A stretch of 64,000 bases of DNA from Caldilineaceae bacterium (lineage in GTDB: Bacteria > Chloroflexota > Anaerolineae > Caldilineales > Caldilineaceae): positions 1-64,000 of the forward strand of contig JALHQH010000049.1 in NCBI GenBank assembly GCA_022842065.1, read 5' to 3'. This document shows, piece after piece, positions 27,376-38,053 of this stretch (position 1 is the first letter of the stretch; each line of letters begins with the position of its first letter). The notes under the pieces are model-generated. The model was not told where the DNA came from. It did no database searches and saw nothing but the letters and a program-made list of their open reading frames with translations. A program made the position numbers and the translations under genes.

Positions 27376-29325
27376 ATGAACAACTTGAGCCCGAATCTGG
27401 TCCGTGAGAGTGCCCGCACCTTTACCCGCCTACGCCCCTGGCTGGAACATGAATTTGCCGCGCATTTGGCCACTGCCCCCTGGCAGCAATTCATGCAGCG
27501 GCTGGAAACGCACTTCCCGACCCTTTTTGCCAAGCTCTTGAGCCTCTATGGCAATCGCTATGATTTCTTCTATCATCTGACCCAAATCGTCGCCCTTGCT
27601 GCCCGCAGTTGGCTCGAACGACCAGCGGATCTCCAGACACTTGATGTCCAACGCGAAGCCAACCCCACCTGGTATCAGTCGCAGCAGATGTTGGGCGGGA
27701 TCTGTTATGTGGATCTCTTTTCCGGTGATCTGCAAGGCCTGCGCACCAAGATTCCCTATTTTCAAGAGTTGGGGCTCACCTATCTACACCTGATGCCGCT
27801 TTTCCAGGCCCCAGAAGGCAACAGTGACGGCGGTTACGCAGTCAGTGATTACCGCCAAGTCAACCCGACCCTAGGGCAAATGGCCGATCTGCGAGAACTG
27901 GCCACCGAGCTACGCCATGCGGGGATCAGCCTGGTCCTCGACTTTGTCTTCAACCACACCTCAGACGAACATCGCTGGGCGAAAGCCGCATTGGCCGGTG
28001 ATCCCGACTATGCTGACTATTACTTCCTCTTCCCCGACCGCACCCTGCCCGACGCCTACGACCGCACCCTGCGCGAGATCTTTCCCGACCAACACCCCGG
28101 CAGCTTCACCTATCGCCCCGAGGTAGACAAATGGGTCTGGACCACCTTTAATGCCTTTCAGTGGGATCTCAATTACGCCAATCCGGTCGTCTTCTATGAG
28201 ATGGCCGGCGAGATGCTCTTCCTTGCTAACCTGGGCTGTGAAGTCTTACGCCTGGATGCGCTCGCCTTTATCTGGAAGCAGATGGGCACCACCTGCGAAA
28301 GTCTGCCGGAGGCACACGAATTAGTCCAAGCCTTCAATGCCCTCTTGCGCATTGCTGCGCCGACCCTGCTCTTTAAGTCCGAAGCAATTGTCCACCCCGA
28401 TGAGGTCGCCCGCTATATCAGCCCCGCCGAGTGTCAACTTTCCTATAACCCCCTGCTGATGGCGCTGCTCTGGAATTCGCTGGCAACGCGCGAGGTGCGC
28501 TTGTTGCGCCACGCAATCAGCTACCGCTTCCCAATTACGGAGGGCTGTGCGTGGGTCAACTACATCCGCTGCCACGATGACATCGGCTGGACCTTTGATG
28601 ATGCGGATGCCGCGGCTTTGGGCATCAACGGCTATGACCATCGTCGCTTCCTCAATGCCTTTTACACGGGGCGCTTTGCGGGCAGTTTTGCGCGTGGCCT
28701 GCCCTTTCAGGAAAACCCGAAAACCGGTGATGCCCGTATCTCCGGTTCGCTCGCCTCGTTGGCCGGTTTGGAACAGGCCCTTCAACTCGACGACCAAGCC
28801 GAGATCGAGTTGGCAATCCGCCGCATTCTCCTGCTTCACGCTGTGATCCTCAGCATTGGCGGTGTTCCGCTCATTTACTTGGGGGATGAAGTCGGCTGGC
28901 TCAATGATTACAGCTATCGCACCGAGCCGCAGAAACTCGATGACAGCCGCTGGGTCCACCGCCCACTGATCGACTGGACAAAAGTTGCGCAGCGCACCGA
29001 CGGTGATACAGTCGAAGGGGAGATCTATGGACGTTTGCAACATCTGATCCGCCAGCGCAAAAGCTGTGCAGCCTTCGCCGGCAACCGCATGGAAGTGATC
29101 AACGTTGGGTCCGACCAGGTCTTTGGTTATGTGCGGATGCAGGGGGAGACGCGTGTAGTCGTGCTAATCAACTTCACCGAGCGTGCTCAACCCATCCCGG
29201 CCAACGAAGTGCGGCTTTACGGATTGGGTTATCAATTTACGGAGCTGATCAGCGGTCAACGGCTCACGCTCGGCACGGAAGCGATTCAGTTGGAACCCTA
29301 TCAGGTGCTATGGCTACAACAGTAA
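27376..29325 (+). CDS. Amylosucrase (GH13 subfamily 4)
   Basis: Predicted to make alpha-1,4-glucan and fructose from sucrose (EC 2.4.1.4). The ~649-aa size and the extra helical N-terminal domain match amylosucrases. The GH13 motifs are intact: LDFVFNHTS (region I), [12 protein letters not shown] with the nucleophile Asp (region II), [11 protein letters not shown] with the acid/base Glu (region III), and [14 protein letters not shown] (region IV). The last is characteristic of this subfamily. The ATG at 27376 is preferred over a GTG at 27352, but the ribosome-binding site is weak for both. No sucrose transporter is next to it. Confidence 0.9.
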   Translation: MNNLSPNLVRESARTFTRLRPWLEHEFAAHLATAPWQQFMQRLETHFPTLFAKLLSLYGNRYDFFYHLTQIVALAARSWLERPADLQTLDVQREANPTWYQSQQMLGGICYVDLFSGDLQGLRTKIPYFQELGLTYLHLMPLFQAPEGNSDGGYAVSDYRQVNPTLGQMADLRELATELRHAGISLVLDFVFNHTSDEHRWAKAALAGDPDYADYYFLFPDRTLPDAYDRTLREIFPDQHPGSFTYRPEVDKWVWTTFNAFQWDLNYANPVVFYEMAGEMLFLANLGCEVLRLDALAFIWKQMGTTCESLPEAHELVQAFNALLRIAAPTLLFKSEAIVHPDEVARYISPAECQLSYNPLLMALLWNSLATREVRLLRHAISYRFPITEGCAWVNYIRCHDDIGWTFDDADAAALGINGYDHRRFLNAFYTGRFAGSFARGLPFQENPKTGDARISGSLASLAGLEQALQLDDQAEIELAIRRILLLHAVILSIGGVPLIYLGDEVGWLNDYSYRTEPQKLDDSRWVHRPLIDWTKVAQRTDGDTVEGEIYGRLQHLIRQRKSCAAFAGNRMEVINVGSDQVFGYVRMQGETRVVVLINFTERAQPIPANEVRLYGLGYQFTELISGQRLTLGTEAIQLEPYQVLWLQQ

Positions 29326-29527
29326 CTTGCGCCTTGAGCAGAGGCAAACCTTGTACAGCGTAGAGCATCTGTCAAAGCTTTATCAGGGAACCTGGACAAA
29401 AGTTTATTTTTTTACAGAGAATGGGCGAAGTTGCGATAAAGCTGTAGCGAAGCCGGCACAAACATTCTTGATGGTTGTTTAGGTAGGCAAGTTTGTGTGA
29501 CATATGTTGATCAACAAAACTTGCATC

Positions 29528-29556
29528 TTGACAAGGTTACAATTCTCCGCTATACT
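29528..29556 (+). promoter_or_regulatory. Strong promoter upstream of csp / candidate small RNA
   Basis: TTGACA (29528-29533), a 17-bp spacer, TATACT (29551-29556). The predicted start is near 29563, about 335 nt before the csp start codon. Confidence 0.8.
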
Positions 29557-29562
29557 GTAAGC

Positions 29563-29637
29563 AGTACAAGATGTTGTAGTTCTGAACAAGTTGCCAGGGA
29601 GCGTTGTCCAGATTTACAGTTTGGGCGGCGCTTTTTT
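29563..29637 (+). ncRNA. Candidate small RNA or attenuated csp leader (~75 nt)
   Basis: It starts at the predicted +1 of the promoter and ends in an intrinsic terminator. The stem AGCGTTGTCCA (29600-29610) pairs with TTGGGCGGCGCT-type sequence (29622-29632) over 11 bp counting G.U pairs, and six T follow at 29632-29637. It is either an independent small RNA or an attenuator that lets only some transcripts reach csp. No known RNA family is recognised. Confidence 0.5.
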
Positions 29638-29737
29638 GTGTTTATTGTTGGAAATTGCGACGTTTTGTCATACCACTTGCGGTAGTAAAAGCCATAAATG
29701 CACGTTATCGATAAAAGTAGCCGACTGTGTGATGTTT

Positions 29738-29788
29738 TGAAAACAGTAATAGGCAGTTCTCTGTCGCAGAGAGCAACCACTGTTTTCA
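29738..29788 (+). promoter_or_regulatory. Structured element in the csp leader
   Basis: TGAAAACAGT (29738-29747) pairs with ACTGTTTTCA (29779-29788). Inside lies a second small stem TCTCTG/CAGAGA (29758-29772). It sits 110-160 nt before the csp start and may be a temperature-responsive leader or an attenuator. Confidence 0.4.
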
Positions 29789-29897
29789 GACCAAGCACAT
29801 TTTTTGGCGTGAGAATTGATTACTCATTCGTGGATTTTGCCGAGCCAAAGGGTATAAGTTTGATCAGTAGTAGGTGAAACAAAAGGAGTTTCCAACA

Positions 29898-30110
29898 ATG
29901 AGTGAGCAACGTGTAGTCGGAACCGTCAAATGGTTCAATGATCAAAAAGGCTTTGGCTTCCTTGCACAAGAAGGTGGCAAAGATGTCTTCGTCCATCATT
30001 CCGCAATTGTCGCTGAAGGCTATCGTAGCCTGGCCGAAGGGGAACGCGTCGAGTTCTCCATTCAGCAGGGACCAAAGGGTCCAGCCGCTGCGAACGTCCG
30101 CAAGATCTAA
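29898..30110 (+). CDS. Cold shock protein (CspA family)
   Basis: A 70-aa OB-fold RNA/DNA chaperone. RNP1 is seen as KGFGFL and RNP2 as VFVHHS; the start [15 protein letters not shown] is canonical. GGAG lies 11 nt before the ATG; an ATG 24 nt upstream in the same frame is less likely because it precedes that site. A long leader upstream is a usual feature of cold-shock genes. A terminator follows 17 nt after the stop. Confidence 0.95.
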   Translation: MSEQRVVGTVKWFNDQKGFGFLAQEGGKDVFVHHSAIVAEGYRSLAEGERVEFSIQQGPKGPAAANVRKI

Positions 30111-30126
30111 TTCCCAGATCGCTAAC

Positions 30127-30160
30127 AAAAAGGGACTGGCTTATGCCGGTCCCTTTTTTT
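30127..30160 (+). terminator. Intrinsic terminator of csp
   Basis: GGGACTGGC pairs with GCCGGTCCC around a TTAT loop. Flanking A and T runs end in seven T (30154-30160). Confidence 0.9.
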
Positions 30161-30180
30161 ATTGGGGTTTATCATCTATT

Positions 30181-30240
30181 TATGCAATAGTTGCTCGTAG
30201 CGGCACGATATATCGTGCCGCTACGAGCAGCTATTGCATA
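30181..30240. repeat. 60-bp near-perfect palindrome without a loop
   Basis: The two 30-bp halves (30181-30210 and 30211-30240) are complementary at 29 of 30 positions, with the centre at ATA|TAT. It lies between the csp terminator and the convergent nrdJ terminators. Confidence 0.9.
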
Positions 30241-30383
30241 AATCCTGATAGCGCTTTGTCAAGGGGCTGTAGAAGCTCTGTCAGTCAGGCTGGACAAATC
30301 CTTGCGTTTTTCAGCATACGTTGGCAAAGGTGATTTATTCCTCAAGCAAACCTTCTTCAAAGCGTGCTAAATAGAGAAAAACT

Positions 30384-30447
30384 AAAAAAGGGTGAACAAA
30401 AAGCGGGTTGACTTGTATGTCAACCCGCTTTTTGTTCACCCTTTTTT
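30384..30447. terminator. 29-bp perfect stem, bidirectional terminator
   Basis: AAAAAAGGGTGAAC... (30384-30412) is fully complementary to 30419-30447 with a 6-nt loop. There are A and T tracts at both ends. It lies between csp and nrdJ, which converge. Confidence 0.9.
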
Positions 30448-30449
30448 TT

Positions 30450-30495
30450 GGGAGACGTGTACTGCGCATCCTCAGATGCGCAGTACACGTCTCCC
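30450..30495. terminator. 21-bp perfect hairpin downstream of nrdJ
   Basis: GGGAGACGTGTACTGCGCATC (30450-30470) and its full complement (30475-30495) close a 4-nt CTCA loop. It starts 17 bp after the nrdJ stop, directly adjacent to the 29-bp hairpin. Confidence 0.85.
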
Positions 30496-30512
30496 GATGG
30501 ATAGTTAAAGAG

Positions 30513-32209
30513 CTAACACTCGCTATAGCCACAAACATGACATTTGCGGCAACCCTCAACGTTAAGGAAACTCGCCTCGCCACAGTCGGGGCAGATATCG
30601 CCAATCGGGCGTTGGGCAATCGGCAGGGCCAACTGTTCGGCATGGAGTTCTTCGCGGCTGGGCGGCAACTCGCTCAGATGCTCGGCCAAGACCTGGGCCA
30701 CGCCATCCGGCAGGCTGCGGACGCGATTGGCCCCAAAGCCCAATGGGCGGCCACCACCAATGCCCGCCATCTCATCCATCACCCAGCGCAGGCGCTCAGA
30801 GGGCGGCAAACTGGCCGGCATCCGTAGCACCAGGCTAATCAACCGCCCCATCGCTTCGCTGACGGCAGAGACTTCACTGCCGGCCTTACCCACATTGAGA
30901 AAGACCTCGAAGGGTTCGCTGCGCTCGTCACTGTTGACGGTAATATAGGCAGAGCCAAGCGGTGTCTCTTTGCGATAAGTGCTGCCCATGAGCCGCTTGG
31001 GCCGCGGGCGTTTGGTCACCACCGGTTTGACATCATCGACGACAATTTGGCCATTCACCGGTGCGGTATGACCATTCACATGGCCATTGGTATGGCCATT
31101 TTGATAGCCATTACTGCCATTGAGCAGACCCTCACTCTGGGCCGCGGGCGCTTCGCCTTCGCTCTTTTTATCTTTTGTGGCCTTCGTCTCCAATACCACT
31201 TGCTGCCGGCTGCCAGTGACATAGACGGTCAACCCCTTGCACCCCAGCTCCCACGCCAGGCGGTAGGCCTTGGCGACCTCTTCTTCCGTGGCCCCTTCCG
31301 GAAAATTACAGGTCTTCGAAATGCTGTTATCAACGAAAGCCTGAATCGCCGCTTGCATGCGCACATGCTCTTCCGCCGTAATATCATTGCTCACGACAAA
31401 GGTATTACGCAAGTGCGCCGGGGCATCGGCAAAATCTTGAATTGAGCCATAAGCGGCGGCATGTTGCTTGAGCGCAGCCTTGGCCCCGCTACTCAGGTCC
31501 AGGCGATCGAGCACGGCATCAAAGAGCGGGCTGGTATAGTTCAACTCGACATCTTTGTCGCCATCCTTGAAATGGCGCACATAGCCCAAGGCAAAGACCG
31601 GTTCACAGCCATAACCTTCACAACCACAGACAGTGGCGATGGTGCCAGTCGGCGCAACGGTCGTCTGGGCCGCGTTGCGAATACCGTGGCGACGGATGCC
31701 CTCTACAATCGCGTCCCAATCCAGCTTGGGGCGGGCCCAATCTTGGATAAAGGGGACGACGGAATGGGGCGGCAGCCACTTCATGCCCCCCGGCTGCTGA
31801 TCATCATAGATACTGCCGGCAAAGGCCAGGAACGGGGCGCGTTCCTCGGCCAGTTCAATGCTCTTGGCCATGCAGTGATAGCGCACAAACTCCATAATCT
31901 GCCCGGCAAACTCCTGGCCTTCCAGGCTGCCATAACGAATGCCCAGCTTGTACATCATGTCACCCAACCCCATGATGCCCAGGCCAATGCGGCGGGCACG
32001 ATGGGCGGCTGCGGCCACGGCCGGCACCACCGGCACATAGGCATTGGCCGAGACCACATTATCCAGGAAGTGGGTGCTCTCATAGACCGAGCGCCGCAGC
32101 AATTCCCAGTCCACGACCGCATCGCCTTCTTCATCAATCGTGACATGCTCATTCAAGTTGATCGAACCAAGACAACAATTTTCGTACGGGCCAAGCCACT
32201 GTTCCCCAC
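30513..32209 (-). CDS. nrdJ: B12-dependent (class II) ribonucleotide reductase, 3' exon
   Basis: C-terminal ~565 residues of NrdJ. The exon begins at 32209 with the last two bases of the codon for Cys319, then [18 protein letters not shown]. Glu321 completes the N-x-C-x-E catalytic motif of ribonucleotide reductases. It continues through the barrel ([34 protein letters not shown]) and an Asn/Gly/His-rich linker. The C-terminal part ends with two CxxC motifs ([19 protein letters not shown]), the usual zinc/thiol tail of class II enzymes. Read without splicing, an ATG at 32243 opens the same frame inside the intron, so an unspliced reading would look like a separate gene. Together with the 5' exon it makes an 883-aa protein. 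Confidence 0.93.
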
Positions 32210-32479
32210 CCTTATGTTCACTTCGATGAAGTAATACCACCAAAGCTACAACTCAGCTCACGCCGAGGTTCGGACTATCGCACCACCCCATTATGTTTAG
32301 ATTGGGGTGTCCTTTCACTTAGTCTCTCACGCTACCCAGTGTCATTAACGATGCTCAGTTTATGTACACCTGCTTGCGCCCTGTTGCCCTGCCGCGGTGG
32401 CTAGAATCGCGATGAGGGTTCCAAGTCAATCAGAAAGGATTTTCCATTCGGGATTTCGCCCGATGGCCGCATGGACTTT
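32210..32479 (-). ncRNA. Group I self-splicing intron in nrdJ
   Basis: 270 nt, no ORF. Several group I features can be read on the - strand. The 5' exon ends in U (32480) and the intron ends in G (32210). P1: exon CCGU pairs with GCGG at 32470-32467 with a U.G pair at the splice site. P10: CCAT at 32474-32471 pairs with exon-2 GTGG. The P7 halves GAGACTA (within 32328-32320) and TAGTCC (32277-32272) flank P8 (CACCCC/GGGGTG). P9 is the hairpin CTCGGC-GTGA-GCTGAG with a GNRA loop. Splicing restores TGT (Cys319). The intron begins with TAA in frame, so unspliced mRNA would give only 318 residues. Confidence 0.93.
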
Positions 32480-33434
<955 letters not shown>

Positions 33435-33567
33435 GGTGTCCTCTCCTTTAGCGCTGTCACCAAAGCTGTTTTCGGGCTTTTATCATAAGTTGACAAACCC
33501 CAAAAACCCAGGTAATATTACTTACAGCCTACTGCTAAAGGAAAGTACACCTTTAGTAATAAAGAAA

Positions 33568-33600
33568 TGCAGGGCTAGATGGACCAGATCTAGCCCTGCA
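33568..33600. terminator. Hairpin between the YjzC-like gene and nrdJ
   Basis: 13-bp perfect arms (TGCAGGGCTAGAT at 33568-33580, ATCTAGCCCTGCA at 33588-33600) with a 7-nt loop. It lies upstream of nrdJ, downstream of the YjzC-like gene. It may end the preceding transcript or sit in the nrdJ leader. Confidence 0.6.
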
Positions 33601-33656
33601 ACACTGCATGTGGCATTAAGTTTAGTTTCGACGCTTAAGTCTTAATGCCTCGGGCG

Positions 33657-33688
33657 AATAGGTTCATGAGCATGCTCATGAACCTATT
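33657..33688. repeat. 32-bp perfect palindrome covering the YjzC-like stop codon
   Basis: AATAGGTTCATGAGCA (33657-33672) is followed directly by its complement (33673-33688), with a T run to 33692 on the + strand. The stop codon at 33684-33686 lies inside it. Confidence 0.8.
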
Positions 33689-33872
33689 TTTTATGCTTCG
33701 TTGGATCAACGAGCACATATCCCTGTCCTGGTTTTGACGTAGGTGGTAGCGGTTTACCCTGCACAGATGTCACTTCTGCACCAAGCATTCCACCACGTGG
33801 TCCTACCACAGCATATTGTCCTGATGTTGGTGTTGTCACACCAGGCTTCAAAACTACCTTCAGCTTTGACAT
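33684..33872 (-). CDS. Small YjzC-like protein
   Basis: A 62-aa protein starting MSKLKVVLKPGV, with the core SGQYAVVGPRGG and EVTSVQGKPLPPTSKPGQGYVLVDPTKHKK. This resembles the short YjzC family of Firmicutes and other bacteria, whose function is unknown. AAGGAGG lies 8 nt before the ATG, one of the best ribosome-binding sites in the window, so the frame is surely expressed. A 15-bp hairpin sits directly upstream of it. Confidence 0.7.
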   Translation of the reverse strand: MSKLKVVLKPGVTTPTSGQYAVVGPRGGMLGAEVTSVQGKPLPPTSKPGQGYVLVDPTKHKK

Positions 33873-33918
33873 GTTTTTTACCTCCTTTCTACAAATTAGA
33901 TGGCACCATCGCCACCCA

Positions 33919-33971
33919 TTATTGCCTACAATTAAAGAAAGCTTTATTTCCGCTTGAATTGTAGGCAATAA
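33919..33971 (-). terminator. 15-bp hairpin upstream of the YjzC-like gene
   Basis: TTATTGCCTACAATT (33919-33933) pairs perfectly with 33957-33971; an outer CCATCGC/GCGATGG can extend it. It lies in the nrdR to YjzC-like gap, ~30 nt before the Shine-Dalgarno of the latter. Confidence 0.65.
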
Positions 33972-34095
33972 TCGACTGCGATGGAAGCATAGCGCCTTCA
34001 CCTACTGAATAAATTTCAATTAAAGACTGTGCCAATAACGTAGACGGGTGTGTCTGAAAAAAGACGCGCTGGGTAGGGATCGGAGAGGTTTTTGG

Positions 34096-34542
34096 TTAAC
34101 TTCGCCCCATCAGTCGATCAATCTCAATCTGCAACTCATTCAAATCGTTCATATCCAAATAAACGCTGGCAAAACGGATATAAGCGACCTGGTCAAGGGG
34201 GGCCAGATGATCCAATACCATGTTGCCGATCACACTGCTGTGTACTTCGTTTTTGCCGATGGTATGGAGCGATTCGACAATCTGATCAACAATGTGCTCC
34301 AAGGTGTCGCTACTAATGGGCCGCTTGGTCGCAGCCGTCTGAATGCCCGAAAGCAATTTCTGCCGATCAAAGGGCTCGCGCCGATTATCACTTTTGATCA
34401 CCAGCAGATTCGCGGCAACATGTTCATAGGTCGTAAAGCGTTGACCACATTCTTCGCACTGTCGCCGCCGCCGGATTGCATCGCCGGTATCACGCGTGTC
34501 AACGACCTTGTGTTGATCATGGTTACAATGTGGACATCGCAT
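34096..34542 (-). CDS. nrdR: Transcriptional repressor NrdR
   Basis: An ATP/dATP-responsive zinc-ribbon repressor of ribonucleotide reductase genes. The 148-aa protein starts [33 protein letters not shown], giving the four Cys of the zinc ribbon. The ATP-cone domain follows with [17 protein letters not shown]. It lies between ftsZ and nrdJ on one strand, an informative context because its usual target is the nrd gene next to it. It is separated from ftsZ by terminators, so it has its own promoter. Confidence 0.97.
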   Translation of the reverse strand: MRCPHCNHDQHKVVDTRDTGDAIRRRRQCEECGQRFTTYEHVAANLLVIKSDNRREPFDRQKLLSGIQTAATKRPISSDTLEHIVDQIVESLHTIGKNEVHSSVIGNMVLDHLAPLDQVAYIRFASVYLDMNDLNELQIEIDRLMGRS

Positions 34543-34969
34543 GGCAGCCTGCTTGCAACTCGATGATGATTAGTTCAAATAATGTTATCTGGTTAGAGGT
34601 TGGCCATCGCACTCGTTACGGTCTGCCCAACGCCTAGTAGCGATTGTAGTAGTTATTTACTATACAACGGACTACATAATTTACTGTACATCCAATTACA
34701 ACTGCCCGTAGCATTTACAATTTACGGCTACGCTGCGGCCACCGTATGGCACTATATGTTGTATAAAATAACCAGAAGCATACTACATATTGATTCTTGT
34801 CTGAAGTATAGCATACTTCAAGCAGGGCTGCAAGTACGAAACGTGTGTTCTACCACTCTAAATATTCTAACAAAGTTAGCAATTACCAGAAAGCGTAAAA
34901 TTTTAAGTTAATTTATCTGTAAGCAAGTGTAGCTGATCGAATATTGACAGTAACCGCACGCGCTGCCAC
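34543..34969. other. Upstream region of nrdR, AT-rich, no gene seen
   Basis: About 430 bp without a convincing frame. It contains an exact palindrome TGAAGTAT-AGC-ATACTTCA (34802-34820) and several TACTAC/GTAGTA-like words. A promoter for nrdR must lie here; I could not choose one with confidence. Confidence 0.5.
34802..34820. promoter_or_regulatory. Operator-like palindrome upstream of nrdR
   Basis: 8-bp arms with a 3-bp centre: TGAAGTAT AGC ATACTTCA. It is ~260 bp upstream of nrdR. It could be a dyad operator for an unknown regulator; it does not match the NrdR box as I know it. Confidence 0.3.
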
Positions 34970-35011
34970 AAAAAAGCTCCTAGAATCGCTAGTGATTCTA
35001 GGAGCTTTTTT
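34970..35011. terminator. Bidirectional intrinsic terminator downstream of ftsZ
   Basis: Perfect 18-bp arms AAAAAAGCTCCTAGAATC (34970-34987) and its complement (34994-35011), 6-nt loop, A and T runs at both ends. It closes the mraZ-ftsZ division cluster. Confidence 0.92.
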
Positions 35012-35035
35012 GTTATACTCAGTAAACCGCAACGT

Positions 35036-35089
35036 GTAGTTCGCATCCCCTGCTGCAAACGGGTGTCTGCATCAGGGGATGCAGACTAC
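35036..35089. repeat. Hairpin downstream of ftsZ
   Basis: GTAGT..GCATCCCCTG (35036-35052) pairs with CAGGGGATGC..ACTAC (35073-35089), 2-nt mismatch, 20-nt loop. It precedes the stronger terminator at 34970 in the direction of ftsZ transcription. Confidence 0.6.
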
Positions 35090-35144
35090 ACTGCGGTCTA
35101 CTGATACTGCACTTCTCATGTAGTGCAAAGGCTAGAGCACAGAT

Positions 35145-36287
<1,143 letters not shown>

Positions 36288-36412
36288 GTGTGATCTCCTC
36301 TGACTAAATTAGAACTTTCTGCGTACTGCAAGATCTCTGTTACTTGGGTTGGGGTTGGGTGATATTACAAATTACGACAATGTTGTCTGCGAATAATGAT
36401 AGCAAGCATTTG

Positions 36413-36466
36413 GGCTACTCGTTTTACCAACCGTGGTGATGCTCACCGTGGGCAAAACGAGTAGCC
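36413..36466. repeat. Inverted repeat between ftsA and ftsZ
   Basis: GGCTACTCGTTTT (36413-36425) pairs perfectly with AAAACGAGTAGCC (36454-36466), and a second stem inside (CGTGGTGA/TCACCGTG) makes a cruciform-like structure. It lies in the 385-bp gap before ftsZ and may hold a 5' leader or a terminator/promoter boundary. Confidence 0.6.
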
Positions 36467-36672
36467 TGAACAGATCCGAATGCGCTAGGCAGTAGCGTGA
36501 AGGCAGTGAGCATAGGGTTATTTGCTCGTGCGCTATCCCGACTGCTTGATTCCTGAGTATTAGTATTGATTCCGATTTAGCTTTGTAACTTGACCGGATG
36601 ACCATACGTTTATTCATCTTGTCATCTTGTCATCCGGTCACCTTTGAGAAAGTTAAATCGGAATAATGTCTA

Positions 36673-37929
36673 TTAATCCGGCAATAAATTTTTCAGCCAG
36701 CGTACAGTTGTATCGAGCCATTCGCGCTGCCCGCTGGTTTCTAGATCATAGCGGCGTCGCCACAGCCGTTCTTCGCCTTGCAACCCCCACAGCAAGAGGC
36801 CGATGCTAGTGGCATAGCTGGGTGATAACATTTTGCGGCTGAGACCAGTAATGGGCAGATGGGCGGCGGGCGCACCAATGCGCACAGGCATCTGGAAGAT
36901 CTCGCGGCCCAGGTCAGCCAGCCCTGGGAGTTGGCTGGCCCCCCCGGTAAGAACAATCCCGGCCGGCAATTTGCTATAATAGCCGCTGCTTTCCAACTTG
37001 CTTTGAATGATTTCAAACATTTCAATGGCGCGCGATTCGAGCACTTCGCAAATAAAGCGGCGACTGAAGCTGCGTTCGGCTTTCTCACCGAAGACGGTTG
37101 CCCAAACATTTTCGTCGTCGGCCACCCGTTCGGGCAGGACATTGCCATAACGGATCTTTAGTTCCTCGGCGGTTTCATAGGGGGTATGCAGCCCCACGGC
37201 AATATCATTGGTAAGATGGTTGCCCCCTAAGTCTAGAATCTGCGTATGGCAGAGCCCATCTTCAATAAAGATCGCCACATCGGTGGTGCCGCCACCAATG
37301 TCGATGACAGCAACGCCCATTTGGCGCTCCTCGGCCCGCAGCACGGCACGGTCACTGGCCAGCGGTTCGAGCACCAATTCATCGACATCGATCCCATGCG
37401 CCATCACACATTGCACCAGGTTGTTCACTGCCGTGCTGCTACCAGTCACAATATGGGCGTCAACTTCCAGGCGATAGGCATTCATCCCTAATGGCTGCTG
37501 CACGTTGTTTTGGCCGTCAACCGTCCAGTGGCGCGCAATCGCGTGAATCACCTCTTGATTCTGGGGCAAGGCCACGGCCCGCGCCCCTTCCAGTGCGCGC
37601 TGCATATCACCATTGGTTACCCCACTGCGACGGTCAATGGGCGAGACGCCTTTGCTGTTCATGGTGTTGATATGGCTGCCGGCAATGCCCACATAGGCGC
37701 TGATCACCTGCTGGCCCATCTCGCGCTCACACTTTTCAATGGCTTCGGCGATGGAGGCCGCCGCTTCATGAACGTTGACTACCACGCCACGGCGAATCCC
37801 CCGGCTGGGCGTTTGGCCTTCGCCAACCACGCGCAGGGCCAGGTTGCCCAGGCTGTCGTGGGTGACCTCGGCGGTCAATGCGCAGATTTTGGTGGTGCCG
37901 ATATCAATGGCAGAGATAACTTCTTGCAC
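36673..37929 (-). CDS. ftsA: Cell division protein FtsA
   Basis: An actin-like ATPase that tethers FtsZ to the membrane. Phosphate-1 motif [15 protein letters not shown] at 7-21, the SHS2 insert ([14 protein letters not shown]), and phosphate-2 [14 protein letters not shown]. The adenosine motif appears as [14 protein letters not shown]. The C-terminus ends in [14 protein letters not shown], an amphipathic helix that can bind membrane. 418 aa is normal. The Asn/Thr/Asp set of the active site appears intact. Confidence 0.96.
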   Translation of the reverse strand: MQEVISAIDIGTTKICALTAEVTHDSLGNLALRVVGEGQTPSRGIRRGVVVNVHEAAASIAEAIEKCEREMGQQVISAYVGIAGSHINTMNSKGVSPIDRRSGVTNGDMQRALEGARAVALPQNQEVIHAIARHWTVDGQNNVQQPLGMNAYRLEVDAHIVTGSSTAVNNLVQCVMAHGIDVDELVLEPLASDRAVLRAEERQMGVAVIDIGGGTTDVAIFIEDGLCHTQILDLGGNHLTNDIAVGLHTPYETAEELKIRYGNVLPERVADDENVWATVFGEKAERSFSRRFICEVLESRAIEMFEIIQSKLESSGYYSKLPAGIVLTGGASQLPGLADLGREIFQMPVRIGAPAAHLPITGLSRKMLSPSYATSIGLLLWGLQGEERLWRRRYDLETSGQREWLDTTVRWLKNLLPD

Positions 37930-38053
37930 GGATGGCCTCTTACTGATTCCGAATCATTAATGACGAATCATCAATTATTAATTGCTGCTTGTTTTCCATT
38001 AATGATGGAGACGTTTATACCCTAGTAATAGCAACGGTAATGTTGACATTTAT

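Larger units (their letters stand above)
29326..29897 (+). other. Intergenic region upstream of csp: promoter, candidate small RNA, structured leader
   Basis: This 572-bp gap has no coding frame of note but is dense in signals: a near-consensus promoter (29528-29556), an internal intrinsic terminator at 29600-29637, a second hairpin at 29738-29788, and the csp ribosome-binding site. It may act as a long cold-shock leader. Confidence 0.6.

Noticed and set aside
30181..30240. Terminal repeat or attachment site of a mobile element
   Set aside because: No transposase, integrase or target duplication is seen around it.
32210..32479. A frameshift or broken nrdJ pseudogene, or an intein
   Set aside because: The two coding parts join perfectly at the conserved NPC|GEQ site only if exactly 270 nt are removed, and group I pairings are visible. 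Inteins are translated in frame and are longer; this sequence starts with a stop codon.
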